The notes under the pieces are model-generated. The model was given only the letters and a program-made list of their open reading frames with translations, had not been told where the DNA came from and ran no database searches. The translations under genes were made by a program, and so were the position numbers. A stretch of DNA of 64,000 nucleotides from contig NZ_CP137852.1 of NCBI RefSeq assembly GCF_033547095.1, positions 3,745,001 to 3,809,000 on the forward strand, written 5' to 3'. Source of the DNA: Sediminicoccus rosea. Its GTDB lineage: Bacteria > Pseudomonadota > Alphaproteobacteria > Acetobacterales > Acetobacteraceae. Shown here one piece after another: positions 34,829-44,659 of the stretch. Position 1 is the stretch's first letter. Every line of letters starts with the position of its first letter.

Positions 34829-35856
34829 GCGTGGGCGCGGCCTTCCTCGACCGCGTGGCAGGCCACCATCGCGTCGCCCGCGGACAGCGGCGAAGCCGCG
34901 TGAGGCGCCGAAGCCACCGGCTTCATCACCGGCACCTCCGACTTGCAGCGCGCATTGGCAAGGGGGCAGCGCGGATGGAAGGTGCAGCCCGAGGGCGGTG
35001 AGATCGGGCTCGGCACCTCGCCACCCACCGGGATGCGCTGGCGGCCGGTCATTTCCAGATCCGGGATCGCCTCCATCAGGGCACGCGTGTAGGGGTGGCG
35101 CGGCGCCTGGAAGAGGCTCTCCGCCGGAGACAGCTCGACGAGCTTGCCGAGATACATGACGCCGATGCGGTCACTCACCTGCCGGACGACCGCGAGGTTG
35201 TGGCTGATGAAGAGGTAGGTCAGACCGAGCCGGGTCTGGAGTTCCTTCATCAGGTTCAGGATCTGCGCCTGGACCGACACGTCGAGAGCGGAGGTCGGCT
35301 CGTCGCAGACCAGGAATTCCGGGTTGGACGACAGCGCGCGCGCGATCGAAATGCGCTGCCGTTGCCCACCCGAGAATTCATGCGGGTATTTCTGGCCATC
35401 CAGCGGCGAGAGGCCGACCTGCGTGAGCAATTCGCCGACACGGTTCAGGATGGCCTGCTTGTCCTCGATCAGACGGAAGGCGCGGATCGGCTCGGCAACG
35501 ATGTCGACCACGCGCCAGCGCGGATTGAGCGAGGCATAGGGATCCTGGAAGATCATCTGCATGCGGCTGCGCTGCTTGGAATCGGCGCGCGCCAGCGAGA
35601 GATCCTGCCCGTCGAACATCACGCGCCCGCGCGTGGTGGGGTAGAGGCCCACCATGAGGCGCGCGACGGTGGACTTGCCGCAGCCGCTCTCGCCGACGAG
35701 GGAGAGCGTCGTGCCCTTCGGGATGTCGAAGGAGATGCCATCCACCGCGCGCAACGTGCGCTTGCCCTCGCGCGCGACGATGCGCTGGATCAGCGGCTTG
35801 GAGACATCGAAATAGCGCGCGACATCCTCGGCCGCGATCATCGGGGTCGGGCTCAT
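34825..35856 (-). CDS. dipeptide/oligopeptide ABC transporter ATP-binding protein (DppF/OppF type)
   Basis: A 343-residue ATPase of a peptide or nickel-type importer. Walker [15 protein letters not shown], signature [14 protein letters not shown], Walker [13 protein letters not shown], and the family's C-terminal extension [14 protein letters not shown]. It ends the five-gene operon and overlaps the dppD-type gene by four bases. It heterodimerises with that protein under the two permeases. Confidence 0.93.
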   Translation of the reverse strand: MSPTPMIAAEDVARYFDVSKPLIQRIVAREGKRTLRAVDGISFDIPKGTTLSLVGESGCGKSTVARLMVGLYPTTRGRVMFDGQDLSLARADSKQRSRMQMIFQDPYASLNPRWRVVDIVAEPIRAFRLIEDKQAILNRVGELLTQVGLSPLDGQKYPHEFSGGQRQRISIARALSSNPEFLVCDEPTSALDVSVQAQILNLMKELQTRLGLTYLFISHNLAVVRQVSDRIGVMYLGKLVELSPAESLFQAPRHPYTRALMEAIPDLEMTGRQRIPVGGEVPSPISPPSGCTFHPRCPLANARCKSEVPVMKPVASAPHAASPLSAGDAMVACHAVEEGRAHA

Positions 35857-36821
35857 CGCTTGCCCTCCGCATAGAGCCAGCAGGCGGCGCGGGTGGTGCC
35901 CGCATCCAGCAGATCAGGCCGCTCCACCGCGCAGCGCGCGAAGACCTGAGGGCAGCGCGGGTTGTAGGCACAGCCCTGGGGGATGGCCGTCAGCCGCGGC
36001 ATGGCGCCATCAATCTGCTGCAGGCGCTCGACGCGCCGGTCGAGCGGCGGAATCGAACCCATCAGGCCCTGCGAATAGGGGTGGCGCGCCTGGCGCACCA
36101 CCTCGCGCACAGGGCCGATTTCGGCGATGCGGCCGGCATACATCACGGCGACCCGATCGGCGGTTTCCGCGATCACGCCCATGTCATGGGTGACCAGCAT
36201 CATCGCCGTCCCCTTCTCCCGCGCCAGGGTCTTGAGCATGGCGATGACCTGCGCCTGGATCGAGACGTCGAGCGCGGTGGTCGGCTCATCGGCCACGATC
36301 AGCTTGGGCTCGGCGCAGAGGGCGAGCGCGATCACCACGCGCTGGCGCATGCCGCCCGAGAACTCGTGCGGATAGCTGTCGATGCGCTCCCGCGCCGCCG
36401 GGATGCCCACGAGTTCGAGCCAGCCGATTGCCTTCTCCCGGGCCTCGGCGGGGCCGATGGGCAGGTGGGTCGTCATCGTCTCCACCAACTGCCGGCCGAT
36501 GGTGTAGAGCGGGTTCAGCGTGGTCAGCGGATCCTGGAAGATCGCGCCGATCTCGCGGCCGCGGATGCGGCGCATCTGCTCATAGGGCAGGTTGTCGATG
36601 CGCCGCCCCTCCAGCAGGATCTCGCCCTTGGCGATGCGGCCCGGCGGCTCCAGCAGGCCGATGATGGCGGCCCCGGTCATGGACTTGCCGGCGCCGGATT
36701 CACCCACGACGCCCAGCACCTCGCCCGGGGCGATGTCAAAGGAGACATCGTCCAGCGCCACCAGCGTGCCGCGCCGCGTCGGGAATTCGACGCGGAGGTT
36801 CTTCACTTGCAACAGAGACAT
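35853..36821 (-). CDS. dipeptide/oligopeptide ABC transporter ATP-binding protein (DppD/OppD type)
   Basis: A 322-residue ATPase. Walker A VGESGAGKSMTG, signature SGGMRQRVVIALAL, Walker B LIVADEPTTALD, C-terminal CAYNPRCPQVFARC. The start at 36821 (MSLLQVKNLRVEFP) overlaps the TGA of the permease gene, and the longer open frame upstream runs into that gene and is not conserved. Partner of the DppF-type ATPase. Confidence 0.93.
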   Translation of the reverse strand: MSLLQVKNLRVEFPTRRGTLVALDDVSFDIAPGEVLGVVGESGAGKSMTGAAIIGLLEPPGRIAKGEILLEGRRIDNLPYEQMRRIRGREIGAIFQDPLTTLNPLYTIGRQLVETMTTHLPIGPAEAREKAIGWLELVGIPAARERIDSYPHEFSGGMRQRVVIALALCAEPKLIVADEPTTALDVSIQAQVIAMLKTLAREKGTAMMLVTHDMGVIAETADRVAVMYAGRIAEIGPVREVVRQARHPYSQGLMGSIPPLDRRVERLQQIDGAMPRLTAIPQGCAYNPRCPQVFARCAVERPDLLDAGTTRAACWLYAEGKR

Positions 36822-37723
36822 CAGCGCAGCCTCGGGTTCAGCGCGTCGCGCAGCCAGTCGCCCAACAGGTTCACGGAAAGCACCATCACGATGAGGGCGA
36901 CACCCGGGAAGATCGTGATCCACCACTCGCCCGAGAACAGGAAGTCATTGCCGATGCGGATCAGCGTGCCGAGCGAGGGCTGCGTCGGCGGCACGCCGAC
37001 GCCGAGGAAGCTCAGCGTCGCCTCGGCCAGGATGGCGAAGCCGAGGTTGAGCGTCGCGATCACGAGCACGGGGGACATGACGTTGGGCAGCACGTGGCTG
37101 CGCATGATGCGCAGCGGCGAGAGGCCGATGACGCGCGCCGCCTGCACATATTCCTTGTTGCGTTCCACCAGGGTGGAGCCGCGCACCGTGCGGGCGAATT
37201 GCGGCCAGTTGGAGATGCCGATGGCGAAGATGACGACGAAGAGCGCCACCTCGCTATGCGTCTCGCGCGGCAGCACGGCGCGCACCACGCCATCGATCAG
37301 CAAAGCCACCAGGATGGAGGGGAAGGTCAGCTGGATGTCGGCGATGCGCATCAGCAGTGCGTCCACCTTCCCGCCGAGATACCCGGCCAGCAGGCCCACC
37401 GTGACGCCCACCAGCGTCGAGAAGATCACCGCCGCGAAGCCCACCAGCAGCGAGACGCGCGCGCCATACATGATGGCCGAGAGCATGTCCCGCCCCTGGT
37501 CATCGGTGCCGAGCGGATAACTGGCATCGCCCTCCGACTGCCAGGCCGGCGGCTTGAAGGCATCCATGAGCTGGAGCGAAGCGAGGTCGAACGGATTGTG
37601 CGGCGCCAGCACCGGCGCCAGCACCGCGCCCGCGATGCAGATGAAGGCCACGATGGCCGAAATCACCGTGACGGGCGAGCGGGTGAAGCTCCACCAGAGG
37701 TCGCTGTCGAAGAAGGCCTTCAT
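36821..37723 (-). CDS. dipeptide/oligopeptide ABC transporter permease (DppC type)
   Basis: A 300-residue inner-membrane permease with six predicted helices. The first helix, the substrate loop after it and LLVGFAAVIFSTLVGVTVGL are typical of DppC. The ATPase-coupling EAA loop is seen in VQAARVIGLSPLRIMRSHVLPNV. It lies three bases after the DppB-type gene and overlaps the DppD-type gene. Confidence 0.92.
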   Translation of the reverse strand: MKAFFDSDLWWSFTRSPVTVISAIVAFICIAGAVLAPVLAPHNPFDLASLQLMDAFKPPAWQSEGDASYPLGTDDQGRDMLSAIMYGARVSLLVGFAAVIFSTLVGVTVGLLAGYLGGKVDALLMRIADIQLTFPSILVALLIDGVVRAVLPRETHSEVALFVVIFAIGISNWPQFARTVRGSTLVERNKEYVQAARVIGLSPLRIMRSHVLPNVMSPVLVIATLNLGFAILAEATLSFLGVGVPPTQPSLGTLIRIGNDFLFSGEWWITIFPGVALIVMVLSVNLLGDWLRDALNPRLR

Positions 37724-37726
37724 GGC

Positions 37727-38707
37727 TTAGTGCCCCTTCCCGCGGCCGACGCGCAGCCTGGGGTCCACCGCGTAATAGAGAAGGTCCACCACCAGGTTGA
37801 TGGTGACGAAGACCAGCGCGATCAGCATGAGGTAGGCCGCCATGACGGGAATGTCGGCCGCACCCACGCTCTGGATGAAGAGCAGCCCCATGCCCGGCCA
37901 CTGGAACACCGTCTCGGTCACGATGGCGAAGGCGATGATGCCGCCGAGCTGCAGGCCCGCGATGGTGATGACCGGCACCAGCGTGTTTTTCAGCGCATGG
38001 CCGAAATTGATGGCGCGATTGGTCAGGCCGCGCGCGCGGGCGAATTTCACGTAGTCGGTCCGCAGCACCTCCATCATCTCCGAGCGCACGAGGCGCATGA
38101 TGAGCGTGAGCTGGAACAGGCCGAGCGTGATGGCCGGCAGGACCAGCGCCTTGAGGCCCGACCAGGTGAAGAAGCCCGACGTCCACCAGCCGATGCGCGT
38201 CACGTCACCCCGCCCGAAGCTGGGCAGCCAGCCCAGCCAGACCGAGAAGGTGAGGATGAGCAGGATGCCGATCAGGAAGGTCGGCAGCGAGACACCGACC
38301 AGGCTGAAGGTGAGGAAGAAGCGGGAGAGCCAGGAATTGCGATAGAGGCCGGTATAGACCCCCATCGGCACGCCGATCATCAGCGCCAGGAAGGCGGCCG
38401 TCAGCGCCAGTTCCAGCGTCGCCGGCGCGCGCTCGGCAATCAGCTCCGCCACCGGTCGCGAGAGCCGATAGGAAAGGCCGAACTCGCCCTGCACGGCATT
38501 GCCGAGGAAGGTCGCGAACTGGACGAAGAAGGGCTGGTCGAGACCGAGGTCACGCACCAGCGCCTCGCGCTGCGCCTCGGTGAAGTCCTGGCCCAGCATG
38601 ATCGCCACCGGGTCGCCCACATAGGCGAACATGGCGAAGCTGATGAGCGAGACCACGAACATCACCGGCAGCGCCTGGAGGATGCGGGAGACGATGAAGG
38701 AGAACAT
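37727..38707 (-). CDS. dipeptide/oligopeptide ABC transporter permease (DppB type)
   Basis: A 326-residue inner-membrane permease, six helices. N-terminal IVSRILQALPVMFVVSLISF, the DppB-typical GDPVAIMLGQDFTEAQREAL segment, and an EAA coupling loop around YVKFARARGLTNRAINFGHA. It lies six bases after the binding-protein gene, in the usual A-B-C-D-F order. Confidence 0.92.
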   Translation of the reverse strand: MFSFIVSRILQALPVMFVVSLISFAMFAYVGDPVAIMLGQDFTEAQREALVRDLGLDQPFFVQFATFLGNAVQGEFGLSYRLSRPVAELIAERAPATLELALTAAFLALMIGVPMGVYTGLYRNSWLSRFFLTFSLVGVSLPTFLIGILLILTFSVWLGWLPSFGRGDVTRIGWWTSGFFTWSGLKALVLPAITLGLFQLTLIMRLVRSEMMEVLRTDYVKFARARGLTNRAINFGHALKNTLVPVITIAGLQLGGIIAFAIVTETVFQWPGMGLLFIQSVGAADIPVMAAYLMLIALVFVTINLVVDLLYYAVDPRLRVGRGKGH

Positions 38708-38713
38708 GCGGCC

Positions 38714-40294
38714 TCAGTTCACCACGGCCCATCGGAAATAGGGCTGGTTGTTCGCCATGTGCGGGATGGCGAGCGTGGACCGCATCGCCCAGGGGATCAT
38801 CTGGTGATGCAGCGGGATATGCGGCACGTCCTCGCGATACAGCCGCAGCGCCTCGCGGATCGTGGCCAAGCGCGCCTCGCCCGTCTCGACCTTCATGCGC
38901 TGGATCAGCGCGTCCATCTGCGGGTTGGAGTAGCGGCCATAGTTCCAGATGCCGTCGCCCTGGGCGCCGTTGCGCGTGGCGAGCAGCGACTGGAAGGAAT
39001 AGAGCGCATCCAGCGTCGGCACGCCCCAGCCCAGCATGTAGATGCTGGTGTCGTCGCGCTGGATCTTGGCGAAGAAGGGACCGAGCGGCATGGCGTTCAG
39101 CCGCGCCCGGATGCCCACGCGCGCCCACATGGCGACGATCGCCTGGCAGATCTGCTCGTCATTGATGTAGCGGTTGTTGGAGCAGTCGAGCGTGATCTCG
39201 AAGCCGTTGGGGTAGCCGGCTTCCGTCAGCAGCGCGCGGGCGCGGGCCTGATCGTAGGGCAGGCGCACATCCTCCTCGCGGGCATAGCCGTTCACCTGCT
39301 CGGGGAAGAGGGTGCCGGTCACCACGCTCTGGTTGCGCATGATGGTGCGATGGATCGCCTGGATGTCGATCGCCTGGTACAGCGCCCGGCGCACCCGCAC
39401 GTCGCGCAGCGGGTTGCGGCCGCGCACGTCGGAGTAGAGCAGCTCGTCGCGCGCCACATCCATGGCGAGGAAGATGGTCCGAACCTCGGGGCCTTCCAGC
39501 ACGCGCAGCCCCTGGGCGTTGCGCAGCCGCGCGAGGTCCTGCAGCGGCGGATCCATCACGAAATCAATTTCGTTGGAGAGCAGGGCGGCCACACGCGTCG
39601 CATCGCTCGCGATCGGGCGGAAGACGATCTCGGTCACGTTGCCGTTGTTGGTCGGCACCTGCCAGCCCCACCAGTCCGGGTTGCGGACCAGCACGGTGCG
39701 GACATCAGGCTCGCGCGTCTGCAGGCGGAAGGCGCCCGTGCCGTTGGTGTTGCGCGTGGTGTGCATCTCCTCGCGCTGGCGGGTGTTCTGCGGGCGGGCC
39801 GCATTGTTCCGTTCGGACCAGGAGCGCGACATCATGAACACGGAGGCGAGCTTGTTGGGCAGGATCGGGTCCGGCGCCTTGGTGATGATGTCCACCGTCA
39901 GCGCATCCACCGCGACGGCGCGCTCGATCGTATCCACGAATATGCCGAAATTGCTGGTGGGGGCCAGCGCCCGGGTGATGCTGAACACCACGTCGTCGCT
40001 GGTGAAGGCCTCGCCCTCATGGAAGCGGACATTGGGGCGCAGCGTGAAGCGCCAGCGGGTCGGCTCCTCCTGCCGCCAGGCCGTGGCGAGGCCGGGTTCG
40101 AGGCCAAGCTGCTGGTTGCGGCTGATCAGCGCGTCATAGATTTGCTGCAGCACCATGGTGACGGTGCCGACATTCTGGCTGTGCGGGTCCATCGTGTTGG
40201 GGTCGCCACTCGCGGCCCAGCGCACGGTCCGCGCCTCGGCAACACCCACCATCAGCGCCACGACCAGGATCGCGGCCCGCCACAAAGCCCTCAT
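38714..40294 (-). CDS. peptide ABC transporter substrate-binding protein (DppA/OppA type)
   Basis: A 526-residue periplasmic binding protein (SBP family 5). Signal peptide MRALWRAAILVVALMVGVAEA. The family start RWAASGDPNTMDPHSQNVGT and the LRPNVRFHEGEAFTSDDVVF signature (about residues 85-104) are clear. It delivers peptides, or possibly another family-5 ligand such as nickel, opines or glutathione, to the DppBC permease. First gene of the operon; the upstream 43 bp separate it from the AI-2E-type gene on the same strand. Confidence 0.92.
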   Translation of the reverse strand: MRALWRAAILVVALMVGVAEARTVRWAASGDPNTMDPHSQNVGTVTMVLQQIYDALISRNQQLGLEPGLATAWRQEEPTRWRFTLRPNVRFHEGEAFTSDDVVFSITRALAPTSNFGIFVDTIERAVAVDALTVDIITKAPDPILPNKLASVFMMSRSWSERNNAARPQNTRQREEMHTTRNTNGTGAFRLQTREPDVRTVLVRNPDWWGWQVPTNNGNVTEIVFRPIASDATRVAALLSNEIDFVMDPPLQDLARLRNAQGLRVLEGPEVRTIFLAMDVARDELLYSDVRGRNPLRDVRVRRALYQAIDIQAIHRTIMRNQSVVTGTLFPEQVNGYAREEDVRLPYDQARARALLTEAGYPNGFEITLDCSNNRYINDEQICQAIVAMWARVGIRARLNAMPLGPFFAKIQRDDTSIYMLGWGVPTLDALYSFQSLLATRNGAQGDGIWNYGRYSNPQMDALIQRMKVETGEARLATIREALRLYREDVPHIPLHHQMIPWAMRSTLAIPHMANNQPYFRWAVVN

Positions 40295-40337
40295 TGATGT
40301 CTCCCGAACCCCAGGCCGTCCCGGCCGGAAGCGCCCG

Positions 40338-41417
40338 CTATACGGGCGGACGCGCCTCGGGGGAAGCCTCTTCCGCCTCGCCGGTGGCCCATTCCTTGAT
40401 CAGGGTATAGCCCAGCGCCAGCAGCACGGGTCCCAGGAACAGCCCCAGGAAACCAAAGGCGAGAACGCCGCCCAGCGCGCCCAGGATGGTCAGCAGCAAG
40501 GGCAGATCGGCACCGCGCGAGATGAACCAGGGCCGGATCACATTGTCCACCGAGGAGATCCCCAGCCCCCCGTAGAGCGCCAGGAAGATGCCCCAGCCGA
40601 TGCTCCCCGTGGCCAGAAGCCAGATCGACGCCGGGATCCAGACCAGCGGCGCCCCCACCGGCAGGATGGAGATGACACCGGCGATGACCGCCAGCAGCAC
40701 GGGCTGCGGCACGCCCGAGATCCAGAGGCCGAAGAAGGTCATGAAGCCTTGCGCGACGGCCGTGCCCAGCATGCCATAGACCACGCCGCGGGTGACATTG
40801 CCCGTCAGTTCCCACAGATGCGGCGCGCGCACGCCGGCCAGCCGCTCCAGCAGGCCATAGGCGCCCTTCGCCAGGGCCGGGCCATCCTTATAGATGAAGA
40901 AGGCGAGCAGGATGGCGATCAGCATCTCCGCCACGCCCGAGAGCAGGCCGAGCAGCAGGGACAGCGCGAATTGCGCGATATCCCCGGCATAGGGGCGGAT
41001 GGCGGCGACCAGGTGGGAGGCATCACCGGCCAGCGCCTGCCACCAATCGTTCAGGTAGGGACCGACCATCGGGATCAGCAGGAAGACGCCGGAGAGATCG
41101 GGCAGGCCCTCGCTGAAGACGCGCACCAGCCAGTTGCGGATGCCCTCGATGTCCTCGCGCCGGACCGGCGTGGCGAAGACCAGCGGCAGGCCGATCAGCA
41201 GGAACTCGGCCGATACCATCACGCCCGCCGCGCTCCCCGCCCCCAGGCGCAGCCGGTCGGTCAGGAAGCGATAGGCGGGCCAGGTGCAGAAGACGAGGAT
41301 GACGGCCCACATGAGCGCCGAAATGAAGGGCTTGAGCACCAGGAAGCAGCCCGCCGCCAGTGCCCCGGCGGCGATGAAACCCACCAGCCTCGCCAGTTGC
41401 TCCTTGTTCTCCATCAT
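40338..41417 (-). CDS. AI-2E family transporter / permease
   Basis: A 359-residue membrane protein of the AI-2E (PerM/YdiK) family with about eight helices. Landmarks are an N-terminal AGALAAGCFLVLKPFISALM segment, VARALLA-type spacing replaced by FALSLLLGLLSGVAEMLIAI, and the family's GVISILPVGAPLVWIPA core near the C-terminal third. ATGs at 41417 and 41414 are both preceded by AAAGGG. Members export the AI-2 signal or exchange cations; the role here is unknown. Divergent from the DsbA-like gene, 43 bp apart. Confidence 0.87.
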   Translation of the reverse strand: MMENKEQLARLVGFIAAGALAAGCFLVLKPFISALMWAVILVFCTWPAYRFLTDRLRLGAGSAAGVMVSAEFLLIGLPLVFATPVRREDIEGIRNWLVRVFSEGLPDLSGVFLLIPMVGPYLNDWWQALAGDASHLVAAIRPYAGDIAQFALSLLLGLLSGVAEMLIAILLAFFIYKDGPALAKGAYGLLERLAGVRAPHLWELTGNVTRGVVYGMLGTAVAQGFMTFFGLWISGVPQPVLLAVIAGVISILPVGAPLVWIPASIWLLATGSIGWGIFLALYGGLGISSVDNVIRPWFISRGADLPLLLTILGALGGVLAFGFLGLFLGPVLLALGYTLIKEWATGEAEEASPEARPPV

Positions 41418-41460
41418 GCACCCTTTGCCGAGACCCGCGGGAAGCCTGTAGCATGCACGG

Positions 41461-42120
41461 GTGAACATCCTTGCGCCACCACGCCCGCGGCTCTCGGTCG
41501 AGATCGTCTTCGATCTCGTCTGCCCCTGGTGCTACCTCGGCATCCGCCGCCTGATGCGGGTGCTGGCCGAGCGTCATGACCTGCAGCCGGACCTGCAATG
41601 GCGCCCCTTCCTGCTGAACCCGGAAATCGCGCCCGGCGGCATCCCCCGGCAGGACTGGCTGGCCCGCAAGTTCGGCGGCGAGGACCGCGCCCGGCGCCTG
41701 CACGGCACCATCACCGAACTCGGGCGCGCCGAGGGAATCGCCTTCCGCTTCGACCTGCTGCGCCGCATCCCGGCCAGCCTCGACGCCCACCGCCTGCTGC
41801 GCTGGGCTGGGCGGCACGCGCCGGTGGACCGCCTCGTGGAGCGCCTCTTTGCCGCCTATTTCTGCGAGGGGCTGGACATCGGGCAGCATGCGACGCTGGC
41901 CATGCTGGCGGGCGAGGAAGGCTTCGACCAGGCCGCCGCCCTCCGGCTGCTGGGCGGCGCAGGCGAGACGGAGTGGGTCCACCTGGAGAACCTCCGCGCG
42001 CACCGCCTCGGCATCAACGGCGTTCCCTGCTTCCTGGTGGATGGCGAGCACGCGATCGCCGGCGCACAGGAGCCCGAGGTGCTGGAGCGGCTCATCGAAG
42101 TGGCGCTGGCCGCGGGCTGA
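41461..42120 (+). CDS. DsbA-family oxidoreductase (FrnE/2-hydroxychromene isomerase type)
   Basis: A 219-residue thioredoxin-fold protein with an inserted helical domain. The CPWC redox pair is at Cys21-Cys24 in VFDLVCPWCYLGIRR. The cis-Pro loop is in GINGVPCFLVDGE, also with a cysteine. There is no signal peptide, so it acts in the cytoplasm, like FrnE. Translation starts at a GTG (41461). A polyketide or stress role is known for relatives but cannot be assigned here. Confidence 0.87.
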   Translation: MNILAPPRPRLSVEIVFDLVCPWCYLGIRRLMRVLAERHDLQPDLQWRPFLLNPEIAPGGIPRQDWLARKFGGEDRARRLHGTITELGRAEGIAFRFDLLRRIPASLDAHRLLRWAGRHAPVDRLVERLFAAYFCEGLDIGQHATLAMLAGEEGFDQAAALRLLGGAGETEWVHLENLRAHRLGINGVPCFLVDGEHAIAGAQEPEVLERLIEVALAAG

Positions 42121-42204
42121 GGCTCGCCCACCGTCTTGCGCGCCGGCGCAATTCGGCCATGGTTGGCCGGGAGGGAGGCGGAAGGGCCTCGGAAAGTTGA
42201 AGAA

Positions 42205-44652
42205 ATGAACGAAACCGAGCGAGTCTGGGAGGCGGAGCTAGCATCGCACGAGCTGCTGGGGACCCCGAGCGAGCGGGAGCACGCACGCATTCTGCGCCTG
42301 GCCCTGCGCCTCTGCGATGCCCCGGCCGGCGCCATCATCTTTAGGGAGGGCGGGCCACGCACGCTGCTGGGCCCGGCGGCAGAGGCCAGCGCCGCGGCGC
42401 TGGACGCCCTCGCCCATCGGGTCATGGAAGCCGGTGCCCCCCAGCTCGCCTCCGCCCCCCGACTCGAGGCCGGCATTCCCCTCACCACCCCGGGCGGCGC
42501 GACGCTCGGCGCCCTCTGCGTCCTCGACCCTCGCGCCGGCGCCCCCCCTCTTGCGGCGGACCGGGCGGCGAGCCTGCACGAGGGCCTGCTCGACCTCGCG
42601 CGGATCGTCATGGACCAGCTGGGGGAGCGCCGCCGCGCACTCGACCAGGCCCGCATGGAACGCGATGCCCGGTTGCTGCGGCGCTGGATGGCGGTGGCCG
42701 CCGAAGCGACCGACCTGGAAAGCTCCGCCCGCTCGGCGGCGCTTGCGCTGTGCGAGGCAACGGGCGCCCTCACCTGCCAGCTCTGGCAGCGGTTGGGCGG
42801 CAAGGAGCCGAGTGCCCGCTTCCTCGGCGGCTGGAGCGACAGCAGCTTCGGCCTGCCCGACGACCCGGGCGCGCAACGCAACCTGACCATCTCCGCACCC
42901 AACTCGCCCACCCTGCGCGCGCTCCGCGAGGAACGGCAGATCATCGTCACCGACGTGACGACGGAGGACTGGGCCAGCAACCCCTTGCTCGGCCCCGCCG
43001 CGCAGCGGGGCCTGCGCTCCCTGATGGTCTCGCCCTTCCGGCTGGAGGCGCAGGGCTTCGCGCTGCTGATCGGCCTCGGCGAGGGGCGCAGCAACTTCAA
43101 CGAACTGTCGCAGCTGCTCGACCAGGCGGTGTCCGTCCTGCGCCCCATCCTCCGCCGCATCCGCAACGAGGACGAGGCGCGCCTGATGCGCCGCGTGGTG
43201 GAGGCGACCTCCGACGTGGTGCTGATCACCGAGGCCGAGCCGGTGGACACGCCCGGGCCGCGGATCGTCTATGCCAATCCCGCCTTCGAGCGGGAGACGG
43301 GCTACACCCAGGCCGAGGTGCTGGGCCTCACGCCGCGCCTGCTGCAGGGCGCCGGCACATCGGCCAAGGCCCGACGCAACATCCGCAACGCGTTGGAGGC
43401 CTGGAAGCCGGTCCGCCAGGCGGTGCTGAACTACCGCAAGGATGGCAGCAGCTTCTGGTCCGACCTTCGCATCTCGCCCGTGGCCGACAGCGAGGGCTGG
43501 TTCACCCATTGGGTCTCCGTCCAGCGCGACGTGACCCTGGAGCGCGAGGCTGAGATCGCCCGCGCGGAGGCGCTGGCCGAACGGGATGCGATGCTGGCCC
43601 GCCTGCCGGGCGTGCTGTTCCGCTTCGAACGCCAGCCCGATGGCCGCTGGTTCCGCCGCTATGCCTCGGCGCAGCTGGAGGCGCTCACCGGCTTCACGCC
43701 GGCGGAGGCAACGCAGCTCGGCTGGTTCCAGGCCCATGCGCATCCGGACGACTGCGACCGCATCATGGCCCTGCCGGACGCCACGATCGGACAACCGGAA
43801 TCCACGACGGAGTTCCGCTTCCGCCACAAGGACGGGCGCTGGCTCTGGATCCGCGGAATCCAGCGCGGCCAGGTGACGCCCGCCGGCGTGCCCGAGCTGA
43901 TGAGCATCTGGACCGACATCACGCGTGAGAAGCAGCTGGCCGAGCAGCTGGCCCATTCGGCCAAGCTCGCCCAGCTGGGCGAGGTGACGACAGGCATGGC
44001 GCATGAGCTGAACCAGCCGCTCGCCACCATCAGCATGGCGGCGGACATCATGCTGCTGCAGCTCGACGGCAACGATCCGGCCCTGGCACCCATGCGGGAC
44101 CGGCTCGAGAAGATCATCGGCCAGACGGCCCGCATGGCGAATCTGATCGACCACATGCGGATCTTTGGGCGCGCGGAGAACCTGCCGGCGGCGCCCCTCC
44201 AACTCCGGCAGGTGATCCATGACGCGCTGGAGATGCTCAACAGCAAGCTGACGCTCTCGGCCGTGCGGGTGACGCAGGAGGTGGAGGCGGAACTGCCCCC
44301 GGTGCTCGGCATCGCCATCCCGCTGGAGCAGGTGCTGATGAACCTCATCGCGAATGCCTGCGACGCCTATCATGCGCAGTCGCCCGAGGGCGGCGGGGAG
44401 CGGATGATCCGGCTGCGCGCCTGGCGGGCGGGCGGTGAGGTCCGGCTGGAGGTGCGCGACGCGGCGGGCGGCATCCCGGCCGACATCCTGCCGCGCATCT
44501 TCGAGCCCTTCTTCACGACCAAGCCCGAGGGCCAGGGCACCGGCCTCGGCCTCTCGATCAGCTACGGCATCATCCAGGACATGGGCGGCAGGCTGGCCGC
44601 CGAGAACGTGCCGGGCGGCACGGCCTTCACGATCAGTTTACCCGCCGCCTGA
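42205..44652 (+). CDS. soluble multi-sensor (GAF/PAS) histidine kinase
   Basis: An 815-residue cytoplasmic kinase without membrane segments. Order: a GAF-like domain (about 10-150), a second GAF (about 180-330), two PAS domains (about 335-460 and 475-590), a dimerisation domain with His600 in [20 protein letters not shown], and an ATPase domain ([23 protein letters not shown]). The start at 42205 has GGAAAG upstream. HELNQPL is typical of FixL/DctB-like kinases. No response regulator is adjacent, so the partner is unknown. The PAS looks like LOV but has Pro instead of the photoactive Cys. Confidence 0.87.
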   Translation: MNETERVWEAELASHELLGTPSEREHARILRLALRLCDAPAGAIIFREGGPRTLLGPAAEASAAALDALAHRVMEAGAPQLASAPRLEAGIPLTTPGGATLGALCVLDPRAGAPPLAADRAASLHEGLLDLARIVMDQLGERRRALDQARMERDARLLRRWMAVAAEATDLESSARSAALALCEATGALTCQLWQRLGGKEPSARFLGGWSDSSFGLPDDPGAQRNLTISAPNSPTLRALREERQIIVTDVTTEDWASNPLLGPAAQRGLRSLMVSPFRLEAQGFALLIGLGEGRSNFNELSQLLDQAVSVLRPILRRIRNEDEARLMRRVVEATSDVVLITEAEPVDTPGPRIVYANPAFERETGYTQAEVLGLTPRLLQGAGTSAKARRNIRNALEAWKPVRQAVLNYRKDGSSFWSDLRISPVADSEGWFTHWVSVQRDVTLEREAEIARAEALAERDAMLARLPGVLFRFERQPDGRWFRRYASAQLEALTGFTPAEATQLGWFQAHAHPDDCDRIMALPDATIGQPESTTEFRFRHKDGRWLWIRGIQRGQVTPAGVPELMSIWTDITREKQLAEQLAHSAKLAQLGEVTTGMAHELNQPLATISMAADIMLLQLDGNDPALAPMRDRLEKIIGQTARMANLIDHMRIFGRAENLPAAPLQLRQVIHDALEMLNSKLTLSAVRVTQEVEAELPPVLGIAIPLEQVLMNLIANACDAYHAQSPEGGGERMIRLRAWRAGGEVRLEVRDAAGGIPADILPRIFEPFFTTKPEGQGTGLGLSISYGIIQDMGGRLAAENVPGGTAFTISLPAA

Positions 44653-44659
44653 GGGCGGC

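Noticed and set aside
37094-40297. Open frame of over 1000 codons antisense to the peptide importer genes.
   Set aside because: Five overlapping, family-typical genes occupy the opposite strand; the antisense frame is low-complexity and charged.
43261-43520. LOV photoreceptor domain in the histidine kinase.
   Set aside because: The flavin-binding Cys of the GxNCRFLQG motif is replaced by Pro, so it is an ordinary PAS domain by sequence.
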